Translations under genes and position numbers: made by a program
Notes under the pieces: generated by a model
Database searches by the model: none
Seen by the model: the letters and a program-made list of their open reading frames with translations, nothing else
Told to the model about the DNA's origin: nothing
Assembly: GCF_017874455.1 (NCBI RefSeq)
Contig: NZ_JAGGLN010000003.1
Coordinates: 124,001 to 188,000 of the forward strand
DNA: 64,000 nucleotides
Direction of reading: 5' to 3'
DNA from: Methanobacterium aggregans
GTDB taxonomy: Archaea; Methanobacteriota; Methanobacteria; Methanobacteriales; Methanobacteriaceae
In this document: positions 17,706-26,931 of the stretch, piece by piece
Numbering within the stretch: position 1 is the stretch's first letter
How the letters are laid out: each line of letters opens with the position of its first letter

Positions 17706-18458
17706 CTACTTTCCATTTTCCAGGGCTTCAAAGATAAAACGGGGCTTTTTACCGTATTTTTCAATGAGTTCCGCAATTTCTTCGTCACTACCTGCCATGG
17801 GATGGTTTCTAACTATTTTCATTATCTCTTCGTGACTGTAGGAGATCATAACCACGTCAAAGAGCTTTTTCAGGATAAAAACCAGAATTTTAGATATAAA
17901 CTGGAAATCCGTGAGAATGTCGTACCTCACTCCTCTGAACTTCACAACCCATGATGTCTGGCACAGCAGGTTTATATTTTTCAAGTCCTTCCTGTGTTTC
18001 AGGTACTCGTATAACACCCTAAAATATAAAGAAAAGGTTCCAGGCCCATTTTTTTCTGTCCAGAGCCCCAGTCCCATTTTATTCTTGTCAAGGTGCTCTG
18101 AATCAAGGAATTGATCAGCAAAGAGAACAGCGTCGTAGGAAGCTGCCATTTTATAGACCTCTTCCTTGGATTTAAGCCCCATATCATCTTCTATGGTGTC
18201 CCAAAATATTTTAAACACCTCTGAAGGCTTTGTATGGGCATCTATAAATAAAAATGTGTTGTAAACATCAAGTTCCTGGCGAGATATGGCCTGATATATG
18301 TTAGCAGATTTACCTGTGCCTGGAGCCCCTAAAACAAGTAAAATGTGCCCTTTTGATTTTTTTAAACACTTCATGGCCTTACAAAGCTCGTAAAATGAAT
18401 CTGTTTCAAGGAAGTGTTCACTGTCACTTGATGAGAGAACTTTAAGATTTACCATCAT
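17706..18458 (-). CDS. P-loop ATPase of unknown function
   Basis: 250 residues. A clear Walker A (VLGAPGTGKSANIYQA, about residues 41-56) and a possible Walker B (TFLFIDAH) are visible. The C-terminal part (VVMISYSHEEIMKIVRNHPMAGSDEEIAELIEKYGKKPRFIF) reads like a small helical AAA lid. No sensor/arginine-finger motif is obvious. It resembles archaeal ATPases of unassigned function. Start at the tandem ATG codons near 18458; no ribosome binding site is seen upstream on this strand. Its stop codon abuts the stop of the convergent truncated methyltransferase. Confidence 0.75.
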   Translation of the reverse strand: MMVNLKVLSSSDSEHFLETDSFYELCKAMKCLKKSKGHILLVLGAPGTGKSANIYQAISRQELDVYNTFLFIDAHTKPSEVFKIFWDTIEDDMGLKSKEEVYKMAASYDAVLFADQFLDSEHLDKNKMGLGLWTEKNGPGTFSLYFRVLYEYLKHRKDLKNINLLCQTSWVVKFRGVRYDILTDFQFISKILVFILKKLFDVVMISYSHEEIMKIVRNHPMAGSDEEIAELIEKYGKKPRFIFEALENGK

Positions 18459-18675
18459 TATGTATTTGGTGGGAGGTGATTATTGGAATTTTTGATCACA
18501 CCCCAGGCACCCGTTCAAGGTATCGTCCGATCACAGATCTGTTAAACACCATATAATGAGTATTAAAAGGTATAAAAATGTAATTTTGAGGAAATAGCCC
18601 ATTAATGGTTAAATTAGAGTAAATTCATAGTAATAGAATGGAAAAAACCATTAAAAAGGGAGGAGTTGCCCCTAT

Positions 18676-18721
18676 TTTGAACAGTCCCTGATCTCACGCA
18701 TCCATGATTTCACTGTTCAAA
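18676..18721 (-). terminator. Long inverted repeat at the end of the pirin-like gene
   Basis: TTTGAACAGT (18676-18685) and ACTGTTCAAA (18712-18721) form perfect 10-bp arms around a 26-nt loop. The 3' arm overlaps the stop codon of the pirin-like gene. It could act as a terminator or RNA-stabilising hairpin. Confidence 0.45.
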
Positions 18722-19229
18722 CTTGTTTAACGAAGGTGCCCTTCCGCAGATCCTTGAGAGCCTCCACTATCTCTTCATCTGTGTTCATGACGGGGCCGTA
18801 ACGGGCAATAGGTTCATTTAATGGTTTTCCAGATATTAAAAGAAATCTTAAAGGACCATTAACAGTGGGTGCTTTGACCATATCTCCCTCCCCAAAGATG
18901 ATTAAATGATTAGAAGCCTGTGGAGTTATCTTCTTGGTTACCTCCAATACCTTGCCTTCAAAAACATAGGCAAATGCTGTATGTCCATGTTTAACTGGCT
19001 GCTGGTAAGATTTCTCTGGAGGAATGGAAACGTCCAGATACCCAGGATCAGCAAATATTTCCTTTACTCCACCTTTAACTCTTTCTACTTCACCAGCTAT
19101 GACTTCTATCATCACCCCCATCCAGTCTAAGCTCTGGAATTTGAGAGGACGTGACTTCCCTGTAACACGGGTGGCCATCTTTAAACTGGATGGAAGGTTC
19201 ACCCAGAGCTGAAATCCATCCTCAATCAC
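18717..19229 (-). CDS. Pirin-like protein reduced to its C-terminal half
   Basis: 170 residues that match the second half of pirin: GFQLWVNLPSSLKM at the very start, GVMIEVIAGE, YLDVSIPPEKSYQQPVKHGHTAFAYVFEGKV, LIIFGEGD and RFLLISGKPLNEPIARYGPVMN. The N-terminal cupin half, which carries the metal-binding histidines in full-length pirins, is absent. The GTG start overlaps the rhodanese stop codon by 8 nt (GTGATTGA), so the fragment is translationally coupled to it. Either a remnant of a deletion that joined the two genes or a functional half-size cupin. Confidence 0.75.
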   Translation of the reverse strand: MIEDGFQLWVNLPSSLKMATRVTGKSRPLKFQSLDWMGVMIEVIAGEVERVKGGVKEIFADPGYLDVSIPPEKSYQQPVKHGHTAFAYVFEGKVLEVTKKITPQASNHLIIFGEGDMVKAPTVNGPLRFLLISGKPLNEPIARYGPVMNTDEEIVEALKDLRKGTFVKQV

Positions 19230-19551
19230 TTGAAAGGGGAAGTTTACTTACCTTCCAGGCAACAAATCCGCCCAGAACATTGAATGCACCTTTAAAACCG
19301 GAATCCCTCATTTTATCCATGAAGTAACCACCCCTGACTCCACTTTTACAGTATATAAGGTAGATCTTATCTTTATCCAAATTTTCAACCTTCTTCTGGA
19401 ATTCATGGCCATGGTAGTCCATATTTTCAGCACCAGGAACATGTTCCCTTTCAAATTCATCCCTTGGCCGGATATCCAAAATACTGATCTCTGGACTTTC
19501 TTCAATTAATTTAAGTGCATCCTGAGGAGTTATGGTTAGAAATTGGGGCAT
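19222..19551 (-). CDS. Rhodanese-domain protein
   Basis: About 109 residues. Single rhodanese domain with ISILDIRPRDEFEREHVPGAENMDYH and the active-site loop CKSGVRGG (catalytic Cys). Expected activity is sulfur transfer via a persulfide. ATG at 19551 (MPQFLTI) has GGTGATTAC just upstream; the longer frame to 19596 lacks such a site. It is followed, with overlap, by the pirin C-terminal fragment. Confidence 0.9.
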   Translation of the reverse strand: MPQFLTITPQDALKLIEESPEISILDIRPRDEFEREHVPGAENMDYHGHEFQKKVENLDKDKIYLIYCKSGVRGGYFMDKMRDSGFKGAFNVLGGFVAWKVSKLPLSSD

Positions 19552-19833
19552 GTAATCACCTTTTTTTATTATAAAATTAATTTTAGGAAAATCCACCCTA
19601 TCTACATGTTCCTTATATGTTTTTATAAAAAAATAAAATTTGTGAATGGATGTTTTTGGGTTAGATCCTGATCTTCCCTTAAAATTTGAATATTTTAAGA
19701 ATGAATTTCAAATGATGTGGAAAATCTCCGTGAAAGTTTAATGACCAGCACATTTTTAATTAAAAGAAAGGGATAATTAATAATTGAAAAAGGATAATTG
19801 TGCAGGTATCAAGAGTTTTAAAGGAGATGGATC

Positions 19834-20784
19834 ATGTCACTTGTAATAAACACAACAACACCTGAAGGGATAGTTCTGGCTGCAGACAGCCGTCAGTCCT
19901 ACAGGAACCTTAAGGGAATGGCCCGTATCGGCAGCGACAATGCTATGAAACTTTTTCAGATAAACAAACGTGTTGGAGTCGGAATAACAGGCCTGGCATT
20001 TCTTGCAGATGATGGAATCTTCAAGAATATAAGCAAGTTCATTGAGGAGTTCAAGAGAACCTCCAAGATCGATAAGATGGATGTTGAGGAGGTGGCGGAG
20101 AAGTTGCACAGCTTATTCAACAAGAAGTACCACTGGCAGGAACAGCTAGACCTTGCAAAGGCCAACATAGAAAACGACCTCAAGTCAAAGGGATGCGAAC
20201 TTCAGGAAATCCACAGGGAAAACTATGCCCTTAAATTCCGTTTCAAAACTCCACAAGGAACAATTGAAGAAGGAATGGCTGGTGTAGATATGATTGAACT
20301 TCTGGTTGCAGGTTACAACCGGGACGGTTCCCACGAGGTTTACGGATGTCAGATACCCGGTGAGGTGCAGAGAAGAAGGAACAGTAAGGAAAGGAATAAC
20401 GAGTACGGTAGTTCCTGGATAGGGCAGGGAGACGTTGTTTCAAGGATAGTTCTTGGCTTCGACGGCAGGATCGGTAATGTGCCATTCACCAAGGATGTTT
20501 CAGCAAGGATTGGAGATGCTCAGATGTACGAACAGCTGAAAGGCCTTGAATATGCAATTCAGTGGGGAACAATGACCCTGCAGGATGCCGTGGATTTCTG
20601 CACCCTCATGATCCAGACAACTGCTGCAATGCAGAGGTTTTCGGATGGAATAAATGCAGATCCAGGGGATATGCCTGGAGTGGGCGGACCTGTGGATGTT
20701 GCCGTGATAACTGCAGATAACGGATTTGTCTGGGTGAACAAGAAGAAACTGCGATCTGGAGGGAATGAGGTGGATTTGAGGTGA
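19834..20784 (+). CDS. Proteasome-fold Ntn-hydrolase with predicted N-terminal Ser
   Basis: 316 residues. The N-terminus MSLVINTTTPEGIVLAADSR resembles proteasome beta and Anbu-type subunits. If the initiator Met is removed, Ser becomes residue 1 and the Asp of LAADSR falls at residue 17, as in proteasome beta subunits; a Lys in SDNAMKLFQI can serve as the Lys33 equivalent. Later segments (RVGVGITGLAFLADDGIFKNI and GGPVDVAVITADNGFVWVNKK) fit the fold. It is longer than a beta subunit, with an extra charged middle region. No partner gene adjoins. Protease activity is inferred only. ATG start with AGGAG upstream. Confidence 0.75.
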   Translation: MSLVINTTTPEGIVLAADSRQSYRNLKGMARIGSDNAMKLFQINKRVGVGITGLAFLADDGIFKNISKFIEEFKRTSKIDKMDVEEVAEKLHSLFNKKYHWQEQLDLAKANIENDLKSKGCELQEIHRENYALKFRFKTPQGTIEEGMAGVDMIELLVAGYNRDGSHEVYGCQIPGEVQRRRNSKERNNEYGSSWIGQGDVVSRIVLGFDGRIGNVPFTKDVSARIGDAQMYEQLKGLEYAIQWGTMTLQDAVDFCTLMIQTTAAMQRFSDGINADPGDMPGVGGPVDVAVITADNGFVWVNKKKLRSGGNEVDLR

Positions 20785-20910
20785 TCCTGGAAAATTAAGA
20801 AAAACTCCTAATTTTTTTATTTCAATTCCTAAAATACATTTTTCATTATAAATCATTATTTATTGCTATTATTAATAAAAATTGAATATTTTATTGCTAT
20901 TATTCTCAAT

Positions 20911-20925
20911 TTTACACTTGAAATG
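20911..20925 (+). other. Isolated origin-recognition-box-like site
   Basis: TTTACACTTGAAATG here matches the origin repeats at 40048-40404, particularly the copy at 40110 (TTACACTTGAAATGTAC against TTACACTTGAAATGTAT). It is the only copy I found outside the origin region. It lies in the gap between the Ntn-hydrolase and glycosylase genes, about 90 nt before the glycosylase start. Confidence 0.5.
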
Positions 20926-21014
20926 TATGTTTAAATTCATGGCAGTGAAAGTTGGGATCATCCAAGGTTTTATATAAAACACACGTGAAACTCATGAAAA
21001 ACAGGTGAAACATC

Positions 21015-21989
21015 ATGATGCAAAAAACCCTCAGAATCCATCCAAATGGCCCTTTCGACCTGAAACTGACTATTCAAAGCGGTCAAACATCTCAACCCCC
21101 GTGGAAATTCGTAAATGGAGAGTTTCAGGAGTTGTTGATGATCCAGGGCAAACCCTGTTTCATTGGTATACACCAGAAGCCAGATGATCTCGATGGACCC
21201 CTCACACTCCGTGCAGAATCAAAGTATGAGATAGAAGATGATGAGATCCGGTCAAAGGTATGTGAAATATTTGACCTTGAACATGATTTAATGGAACTTT
21301 ACAGCTTCCTTGAATCAAGTGAAAAACTCCAGCCTACCATAGGATTCTGCAGAGGATTAAGACTCTTCAAAGCCCAAGACCCCTTTGAGTGCATTATTTC
21401 GTCCATATGTTCGGCAAATAATTCCATTGCGCGGTGGAACAAATCCATACTCCAGATAAAGGAGAAATGGGGCGATGAATTCGATTTTGCTAGTGGCGAG
21501 TTCCACAGCTTCCCCTCACCCGAAACCCTCATGAAGGTTCCAGAACACGATATTGAGGAGATGGAACTCTGCGGATGTATTGGAGAACCTTCAGATTACA
21601 AAGAGAACCTTAAAAGCTGCGGCGTAGGTTACCGCTGCAGTTACATGAAGGAAGCAGCTAGAATGGCCCATGAAGAAATTGACATCACGAAGCTTGGGGA
21701 TATGGACTATGATAATGCCTTTAACGAGGTTCTGAAATTCCCTGGTGTGGGTCCAAAGGTTGCTGACTGCATACTCTTCTACGGCTACGGAATGGGGCAG
21801 GCTTTTCCTGTGGATGTCTGGATTGGAAGGATAATTTCGGCCCTGTACTTCAAAAGAGAAGAGATAAAACCTCCAAAGGCCAGAACATTTGGAATGGAGG
21901 AGTTCGGGGAACATGCAGGTTATGTTCAGCTTTACCTATTCCACTACGCACGTAAATCTGGACTTCTGGAGTCCCTGAAAAAGAAATAG
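21015..21989 (+). CDS. 8-oxoguanine DNA glycosylase-like (OGG/AlkA type)
   Basis: 324 residues. HhH-GPD core: FECIISSICSANNSIARWNKSI, then LKFPGVGPKVADCILFYGYG (helix-hairpin-helix with the catalytic Lys in KVADC) and the aspartate of VDVWIGRIISALY. The N-terminal beta domain fits OGG1/AlkA-type enzymes. Predicted to excise damaged purines with lyase activity. ATG start with GGTGA 6 nt upstream. No immediate operon partner. The choice between an OGG1-like and an AlkA-like label rests only on the motifs. Confidence 0.88.
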   Translation: MMQKTLRIHPNGPFDLKLTIQSGQTSQPPWKFVNGEFQELLMIQGKPCFIGIHQKPDDLDGPLTLRAESKYEIEDDEIRSKVCEIFDLEHDLMELYSFLESSEKLQPTIGFCRGLRLFKAQDPFECIISSICSANNSIARWNKSILQIKEKWGDEFDFASGEFHSFPSPETLMKVPEHDIEEMELCGCIGEPSDYKENLKSCGVGYRCSYMKEAARMAHEEIDITKLGDMDYDNAFNEVLKFPGVGPKVADCILFYGYGMGQAFPVDVWIGRIISALYFKREEIKPPKARTFGMEEFGEHAGYVQLYLFHYARKSGLLESLKKK

Positions 21990-21997
21990 GATTCCTA

Positions 21998-22270
21998 TTA
22001 GGTGGGCATGTAATTTATGTAGCTCAGTATCCAGATTATGGAAAAAAACAAGAGCAGGAGTCCATAGAGCTTTGTCTGCCTTTCATTCTTCATGAGAAGG
22101 TACACTCCAAAAACTGGAGATGGAATGAATCCCAGTACCCCCATCAAATATCCCTTTAAGAAGAAGTACAATCCTAGGAAGTAAGCCCCAAAACTAATAA
22201 TATAACTTATATTTATCTCTTTTGTGTGCTGTCTCTCATCTATTTTTGCTTCCAGTTCTTCACTGTCCAT
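21998..22270 (-). CDS. Small membrane protein, unknown function
   Basis: 90 residues: a charged N-terminus (MDSEELEAKIDERQHTKEIN) followed by about three membrane segments with a Lys/Arg-rich loop (KNERQTKLYG). GGAGGG lies 9-10 nt before the ATG. Convergent with the glycosylase gene, 8 nt away. No recognised family. Confidence 0.65.
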   Translation of the reverse strand: MDSEELEAKIDERQHTKEINISYIISFGAYFLGLYFFLKGYLMGVLGFIPSPVFGVYLLMKNERQTKLYGLLLLFFSIIWILSYINYMPT

Positions 22271-22506
22271 TTTTCATGCCCTCCATATGAAAATCCCATT
22301 AACTACTCTATGATCATGTTATTCCAGTTTAAATAATTTTTAGATTGACACGTCACGTATAAATCTTTTTATTTTCAGTTTTGGAAGTTGAAGGCCAGAT
22401 TTTAACCTAATCATTCCCAAAATATTTAAAAAAATAATCTTTCAGAATCACTGAACAAAATAGGAAAGCTGAATAAGCACTTTGAACATAGTATGGAACA
22501 TGAGTT

Positions 22507-22626
22507 TTATGGGAGGAATCTCAAAAAACCTGGAAGAATTCCGTGGGATAACCCGTAGGTACTAAATTTATAAGAATTTTTGAGATTTTCATATTCTACT
22601 TCTATTGTTTTATCGTTTTCATCCAT
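22507..22626 (-). CDS. Possible small ORF (39 codons)
   Basis: An ATG at 22626 with AAGTGATAAAA upstream opens a 39-codon frame starting MDENDKTIEVEYENLKNSYK. It lies in a 478-bp gap (22271-22748) that otherwise shows nothing. Support is only the ribosome binding site and the charged, protein-like composition. Confidence 0.28.
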   Translation of the reverse strand: MDENDKTIEVEYENLKNSYKFSTYGLSHGILPGFLRFLP

Positions 22627-22748
22627 TTTTATCACTTAAAAACAAGTTTTCAGAGGGATTTATCTCTAAAAACTCCCCTATAAACCTTATGAAATTATAG
22701 GATAATTAATAGTAAATAGGAACACAGTCTTTAATGGAAGGTGAATGT

Positions 22749-23312
22749 ATGGGGAATAAAAGCACATCAGAATATGGAATGGGCTCCGGAGAGAAAGTAG
22801 AATCTGTTAAAATTGAATCACTTAAAAAAAGGATTGAAACCATGCCTCCAGATTCCTCCCTCAAGGAAGTTTCTGAGGTGATTATGGAAGCTGTAAAAAC
22901 CATCACATCCAGTGAAAACTGTTACGTTGCCTATTTGGACCCTGAAAACCATGACAGTGTTGGAATTTCATTCTCCCACATGACTGGGGAGTGTCAGATG
23001 TACGCTGAAAGGGGTGAGGCCCGTTTTAAGGTGAGAAAGGACGGAACTTATGGTGGACTTCTCGGATACTCCCTCGATACTGGTGAATCCTTTTACGTGC
23101 GTAATCCTTCAATGCACCCTGCAGCCCATGGAATACCTGAAGGCCACGTTCCTGTATCCCAGTTTCTATCTGTACCTGCCAAGTACGAAGGCGAAATTGT
23201 GGGCCAGATCGTTCTAGGGAACCCCTCACAGGACTACACATCACGAGATGTGGACATGGCAGATGCTGTGGCTGATATATACGCTGAAGCTGTTAAAAAA
23301 TTATTTTACTGA
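22749..23312 (+). CDS. GAF-domain protein
   Basis: About 187 residues. After a charged N-terminus comes a GAF-type domain: [30 protein letters not shown], a cysteine-containing middle ([18 protein letters not shown]), then [25 protein letters not shown] and the helix [22 protein letters not shown] domains bind small ligands or form redox/light sensors; no output domain is attached. ATG at 22749 has AAGGTGA 8 nt upstream and is preferred to the earlier ATG at 22734. Confidence 0.85.
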   Translation: MGNKSTSEYGMGSGEKVESVKIESLKKRIETMPPDSSLKEVSEVIMEAVKTITSSENCYVAYLDPENHDSVGISFSHMTGECQMYAERGEARFKVRKDGTYGGLLGYSLDTGESFYVRNPSMHPAAHGIPEGHVPVSQFLSVPAKYEGEIVGQIVLGNPSQDYTSRDVDMADAVADIYAEAVKKLFY

Positions 23313-23456
23313 TTAATAATCAATATTTTTAAATTTGATATTTAAAATGGATTTTATAATGATTATAAATTCTAAAATAAGTTTAATGTGAATTTTTCAA
23401 TTGAATCAGCATTATTTTAAAATAAAATTAAAAATGAAGATAATTTAAAAATAATT

Positions 23457-23481
23457 AAAAGGGGGTGAATGTGCCCCTTTT
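23457..23481 (-). terminator. Hairpin terminator of the cyclophilin gene
   Basis: AAAAGGGG (23457-23464) and CCCCTTTT (23474-23481) form an 8-bp stem around a 9-nt loop, overlapping the stop codon of the minus-strand gene. It is followed on that strand by T-rich DNA. Confidence 0.55.
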
Positions 23482-23905
23482 ATTCATCGGTCACTGTGAC
23501 CTTGTTCATTACGTCGCCAGGGGTTATCTTGTTGACAACGTCCATTCCCTTCACAACTTTTCCGAAGACTGTGTGTACTCCATCAAGGTGTGGCTGTGGG
23601 CTGTGGGTTATGAAGAACTGACTTCCACCGGTGTCCTTACCTGCATGGGCCATGGATAGGGCGCCTGTTCCGTGTTTGTGTGGGTTTATTTCACATTTTA
23701 TTGTGTAACCTGGGCCACCGGTTCCATTCCCTTTAGGACATCCTCCCTGTATCACGAAGTTTGGTATGACCCTGTGGAAGGTTAGACCGTTGTAGAAGCC
23801 TGAATTTGCAAGTTTTTCAAAGTTTTCAACTGTGTTGGGTGCCTCTTTATCAAAGAGGGTGAGCTCGATGTTTCCCTTATCTGTTTCAATTAATGCTTTT
23901 TTCAT
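23480..23905 (-). CDS. Peptidyl-prolyl cis-trans isomerase, cyclophilin type
   Basis: 141 residues covering the compact prokaryotic cyclophilin fold: [38 protein letters not shown] (with the active-site [13 protein letters not shown]), [29 protein letters not shown] and [17 protein letters not shown]. Cytoplasmic, with no signal peptide. Catalyses proline isomerisation in protein folding. ATG start with GGTGATAAA upstream. Confidence 0.95.
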   Translation of the reverse strand: MKKALIETDKGNIELTLFDKEAPNTVENFEKLANSGFYNGLTFHRVIPNFVIQGGCPKGNGTGGPGYTIKCEINPHKHGTGALSMAHAGKDTGGSQFFITHSPQPHLDGVHTVFGKVVKGMDVVNKITPGDVMNKVTVTDE

Positions 23906-24162
23906 TTTATCACCTTGAAATGATTTTCCAACTGGAAACTAATATTTTTGTCATCTTATTAAATACAAGTATTCTGCCAGTATAAAAACCTTTAATATAA
24001 TATGAAATTCAAATAAATAAAATGATTTATAACGTGCAAAACAATGAAACTGGAACTTTTTTTCATTGGCATGGGAATTTCAGGCTTTAAAATTTTTTAT
24101 CATACTTTAGAAGTTGCTTGAAGAATTTTAATCAATTTAACTCATAAAAAAGGTGAATTTAT

Positions 24163-25335
24163 ATGAATACAAATGAAATTATGGATTTAGATAAGAAATA
24201 CGTTATGCAGACCTACGGTCGTCAGCCACTGGCCCTTAAAAAGGGAAGTGGGGCAGTGGTCTGGGATGTTGAGGGTAAATCTTACATAGACTGTGTTGCA
24301 GGTATAGCTGTGAACAACGTGGGTCATGCACACCCAAAGGTGGCTGAAGCCATCTGTAATCAGGCTAAAAATCTCATACACACATCCAACATCTACTACA
24401 CAGAGGAACAGGTTACCCTGGCCGAGCTTCTGGCAGAGGTTTCGCCCCACAACAAAGCTTTCTTCTGCAACAGCGGTGCAGAGGCCAATGAAGGTGCAAT
24501 AAAGCTTGCACGTAAGCACACAGGAAAGGGTGAAATAATAACTATGAAAAACTCCTTCCACGGCCGTACCATCACAACAATCACTGCAACAGGACAGACC
24601 AAGTACCAGAAGAATTTTGGGCCATTAACACCAGGTTTCAGCTACGTTGATTACTGTGATGTTGAAGCTGCAGCAGATGCAATAACAGAAAACACCGCAG
24701 CAGTTCTTGTAGAACCTGTACAAGGTGAAGGTGGAATAATAGTTCCTCCAAAAGATTACCTGAAGGAGCTCAAGAAGGTGTGCCATGAAAATGAGGTTCT
24801 GATCATATTCGATGAGGTTCAGACTGGTTTTGGAAGAACAGGGGAAATGTTTGCATCCCAAACCTTCGATGTAACCCCTGACATCACAACCCTTGCCAAG
24901 GCCATTGCAGGTGGGTTCCCAATGGGTGCAGTTCTTGCAAGTGATGAGGTTGGTGAAACCTTCGAACCTGGAGACCATGCAGCAACCTTCGGAGGCAGCC
25001 CTCTGGCATGTGCAGCTGCAAAGGCTTCAATAAATGTTATACTTGAGGAGAAGCTCCTTGAAAAATCCCGTGAAAATGGTGCCTACTTCAAAGCCAAACT
25101 CGAAGCTATAAAGGATAAAAATGAAGTTGTTAATGATGTACGGGGCCTTGGACTCATGCTGGGAATGGAAATCAACTTCCAATGCAGTGAACTGGTTGAT
25201 AAAATGCGTGAAAATGGCATAATCGTTAACTGTACTGCTGGAAACGTTTTACGGTTCGTTCCACCTTTACTCATAAGCCGTGAGCAGATCGACACAGTTA
25301 CCTCTGTTCTTGAGGAAGTTCTCAAGGGTTACTGA
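24163..25335 (+). CDS. argD: Acetylornithine aminotransferase
   Basis: 390 residues, class III PLP-dependent aminotransferase of arginine biosynthesis. Visible are [70 protein letters not shown] and [18 protein letters not shown] (PLP lysine), plus the C-terminal GLMLGMEI and [12 protein letters not shown]. It may also act on succinyl-diaminopimelate like other ArgD enzymes. ATG start with AAAGGTGAATTT. Stands alone and ends in a good hairpin terminator. Confidence 0.95.
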   Translation: MNTNEIMDLDKKYVMQTYGRQPLALKKGSGAVVWDVEGKSYIDCVAGIAVNNVGHAHPKVAEAICNQAKNLIHTSNIYYTEEQVTLAELLAEVSPHNKAFFCNSGAEANEGAIKLARKHTGKGEIITMKNSFHGRTITTITATGQTKYQKNFGPLTPGFSYVDYCDVEAAADAITENTAAVLVEPVQGEGGIIVPPKDYLKELKKVCHENEVLIIFDEVQTGFGRTGEMFASQTFDVTPDITTLAKAIAGGFPMGAVLASDEVGETFEPGDHAATFGGSPLACAAAKASINVILEEKLLEKSRENGAYFKAKLEAIKDKNEVVNDVRGLGLMLGMEINFQCSELVDKMRENGIIVNCTAGNVLRFVPPLLISREQIDTVTSVLEEVLKGY

Positions 25336-25363
25336 GATCCCTTTAAGGGATCTCCCCTTTTTT
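25334..25363 (+). terminator. Strong hairpin terminator of argD
   Basis: GAGATCCC-TTTAA-GGGATCTC (25334-25354) directly overlaps the argD stop codon and is followed by CCC and a run of six T. It resembles a bacterial intrinsic terminator. Confidence 0.65.
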
Positions 25364-25437
25364 AAACTGTTTTAACCCATTTTTTTAATTTTTAATTCAA
25401 AAATCGTGTTCTATAAAAATTTTAAGGATTCATGGAC

Positions 25438-26931
25438 TTATTTATGGAGCACTATGGAGATATGATGGGCCTGTTTGGCAACTTGTTTTTGAATTATTTT
25501 TTTTTGCTTTTTTACCACTCTTTCAGTTTCTTCCATAACTACAGTCCTCTTTAAAAGCCCAATAAATGCCAAAAATGCCATTAATATACTTAAAACTGCT
25601 CCAAAAAGCACAACTCTGTGCATTCCTGTGGTTAAGTTTTGGGCTGCTGTGCTGAAAAGATGACCCTGTTGAAGAACATCTGGTGATATGGCAGTGTTGA
25701 GAAGTATACCTCCGAAGCAGACTGCAAAAACCATTCCAAGATTTCTGGTTGTAACTATGATACTTGATGCAACTCCACTTTCTTTGGGTGGGGTTGATGC
25801 CATGAGCGCCCGATTTGTTGGTGCCTGGAACAGGGCTGTACCCACTCCAAGAAGGGCCAGCCTCAAAAATACGTCCAGAGCCGTTGATGTGGTTTGGAGC
25901 TGTGTCATTGATAAAAGTGCAAATGCAGATATGACTGACCCAAGTAATGCTGGGCGCCGTGACCCCCATTTATCTGAGAGTGCCCCACTTACAGGGGCCA
26001 GGAACATCATTATAAGGGGAGATGCTGTTAAAACCAGCCCTGTGAGGTTTGCATTCAGGTGAAGTACTTTCTGCAAATAGAAAGGCATTACAAAAAGCAG
26101 CATGTACATACAGATGTAATTAAAGTGCAAACTCACGTCAAAGGCTGAAAAAGTTCTATTTTTAAAGATTTTCAGGTTCAGCATAGGATTTTTGGCATGG
26201 AGTTCATTCCATATAAAGAGTACCAGGGTTGTGAAGCTGAAACCTGCAATTAGGAGTGCTGTAGTATCCAATCCATTTTCTATGTAGTTCAAAAAGTAAA
26301 CAAGCGAGAACAAGCATGCAAATTGCAGTAACGTTCCTGGAATATCCCATTTAACAGCACGACGTGCCCCCCTAACAAGAACCTTGTAGCAGATAATAAA
26401 ACTCATGATGCCTAATGGGACATTTACAAGGAAGATAAACCTCCATCCGAATGTTTCGCCAATTATCCCCCCAATTGCCGGACCCAAAGCCAGTCCCACT
26501 GCTACAGCCACAGAGTACATGCCCATTGCCTTTCCTAGCTGATGTTTTGGGAATGCCCTTTTTACTATTCCCATGGAAACTGAAAGCATCATGGCTGCTG
26601 AAAATCCTTGTATAGCCCGGAATATTTCTAAAGACATGATTGAAGGAGACATACTGCAGAGAATTGAGGATACTATGAAACCAACAAGTCCTGCCAGATA
26701 AAGCCGTTCATGTCCTACAAAGTCACCAAGCCTACCAAAAAAGAGCACCATACTTAATAGGGTGATAAGATAAGCTGTTAAAACCCATTCTGCTGTTGTT
26801 ATACTCGCATTGAAAAAAGTTGCGATGGTTGGGAGTGAAACGTTAATTATACTTGCGTTCATTGGCACCATTACAGCGCCTATTGATATTGCTATTAAGA
26901 TCTGCCATTTATTGATATGGGGATCTTCCAA
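25438..26931 (-). CDS. MFS drug/solute exporter, DHA2 (EmrB/QacA) type
   Basis: 497 residues with about 14 membrane helices. Signature regions are MNASIINVSLPTIATFF (helix 1 motif D1-like), FFGRLGDFVGHERLYLAG (motif A), FRAIQGFSAAMMLSVSMGIV (motif B), SVAVAVGLALGPAIGGIIGETFGWRFIFLVNVPLG (motif C) and a second-half motif A-like SGALSDKWGSRRPALLG. Proton-coupled efflux is expected; substrate unknown. The C-terminal tail is basic and helical. ATG at 26931. No adjacent regulator gene. Confidence 0.93.
   Translation of the reverse strand: MEDPHINKWQILIAISIGAVMVPMNASIINVSLPTIATFFNASITTAEWVLTAYLITLLSMVLFFGRLGDFVGHERLYLAGLVGFIVSSILCSMSPSIMSLEIFRAIQGFSAAMMLSVSMGIVKRAFPKHQLGKAMGMYSVAVAVGLALGPAIGGIIGETFGWRFIFLVNVPLGIMSFIICYKVLVRGARRAVKWDIPGTLLQFACLFSLVYFLNYIENGLDTTALLIAGFSFTTLVLFIWNELHAKNPMLNLKIFKNRTFSAFDVSLHFNYICMYMLLFVMPFYLQKVLHLNANLTGLVLTASPLIMMFLAPVSGALSDKWGSRRPALLGSVISAFALLSMTQLQTTSTALDVFLRLALLGVGTALFQAPTNRALMASTPPKESGVASSIIVTTRNLGMVFAVCFGGILLNTAISPDVLQQGHLFSTAAQNLTTGMHRVVLFGAVLSILMAFLAFIGLLKRTVVMEETERVVKKQKKIIQKQVAKQAHHISIVLHK

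Noticed and set aside
18470..18545. GGGAGGTGAT on the plus strand followed by a TTG frame
   Set aside because: The frame ends after about 20 codons and shows no recognisable product; the site may be a relic.
22494..22559. Plus-strand 21-codon frame (MEHEFYGRNLKK...)
   Set aside because: Too short, no ribosome binding site, and it overlaps the slightly better minus-strand candidate.
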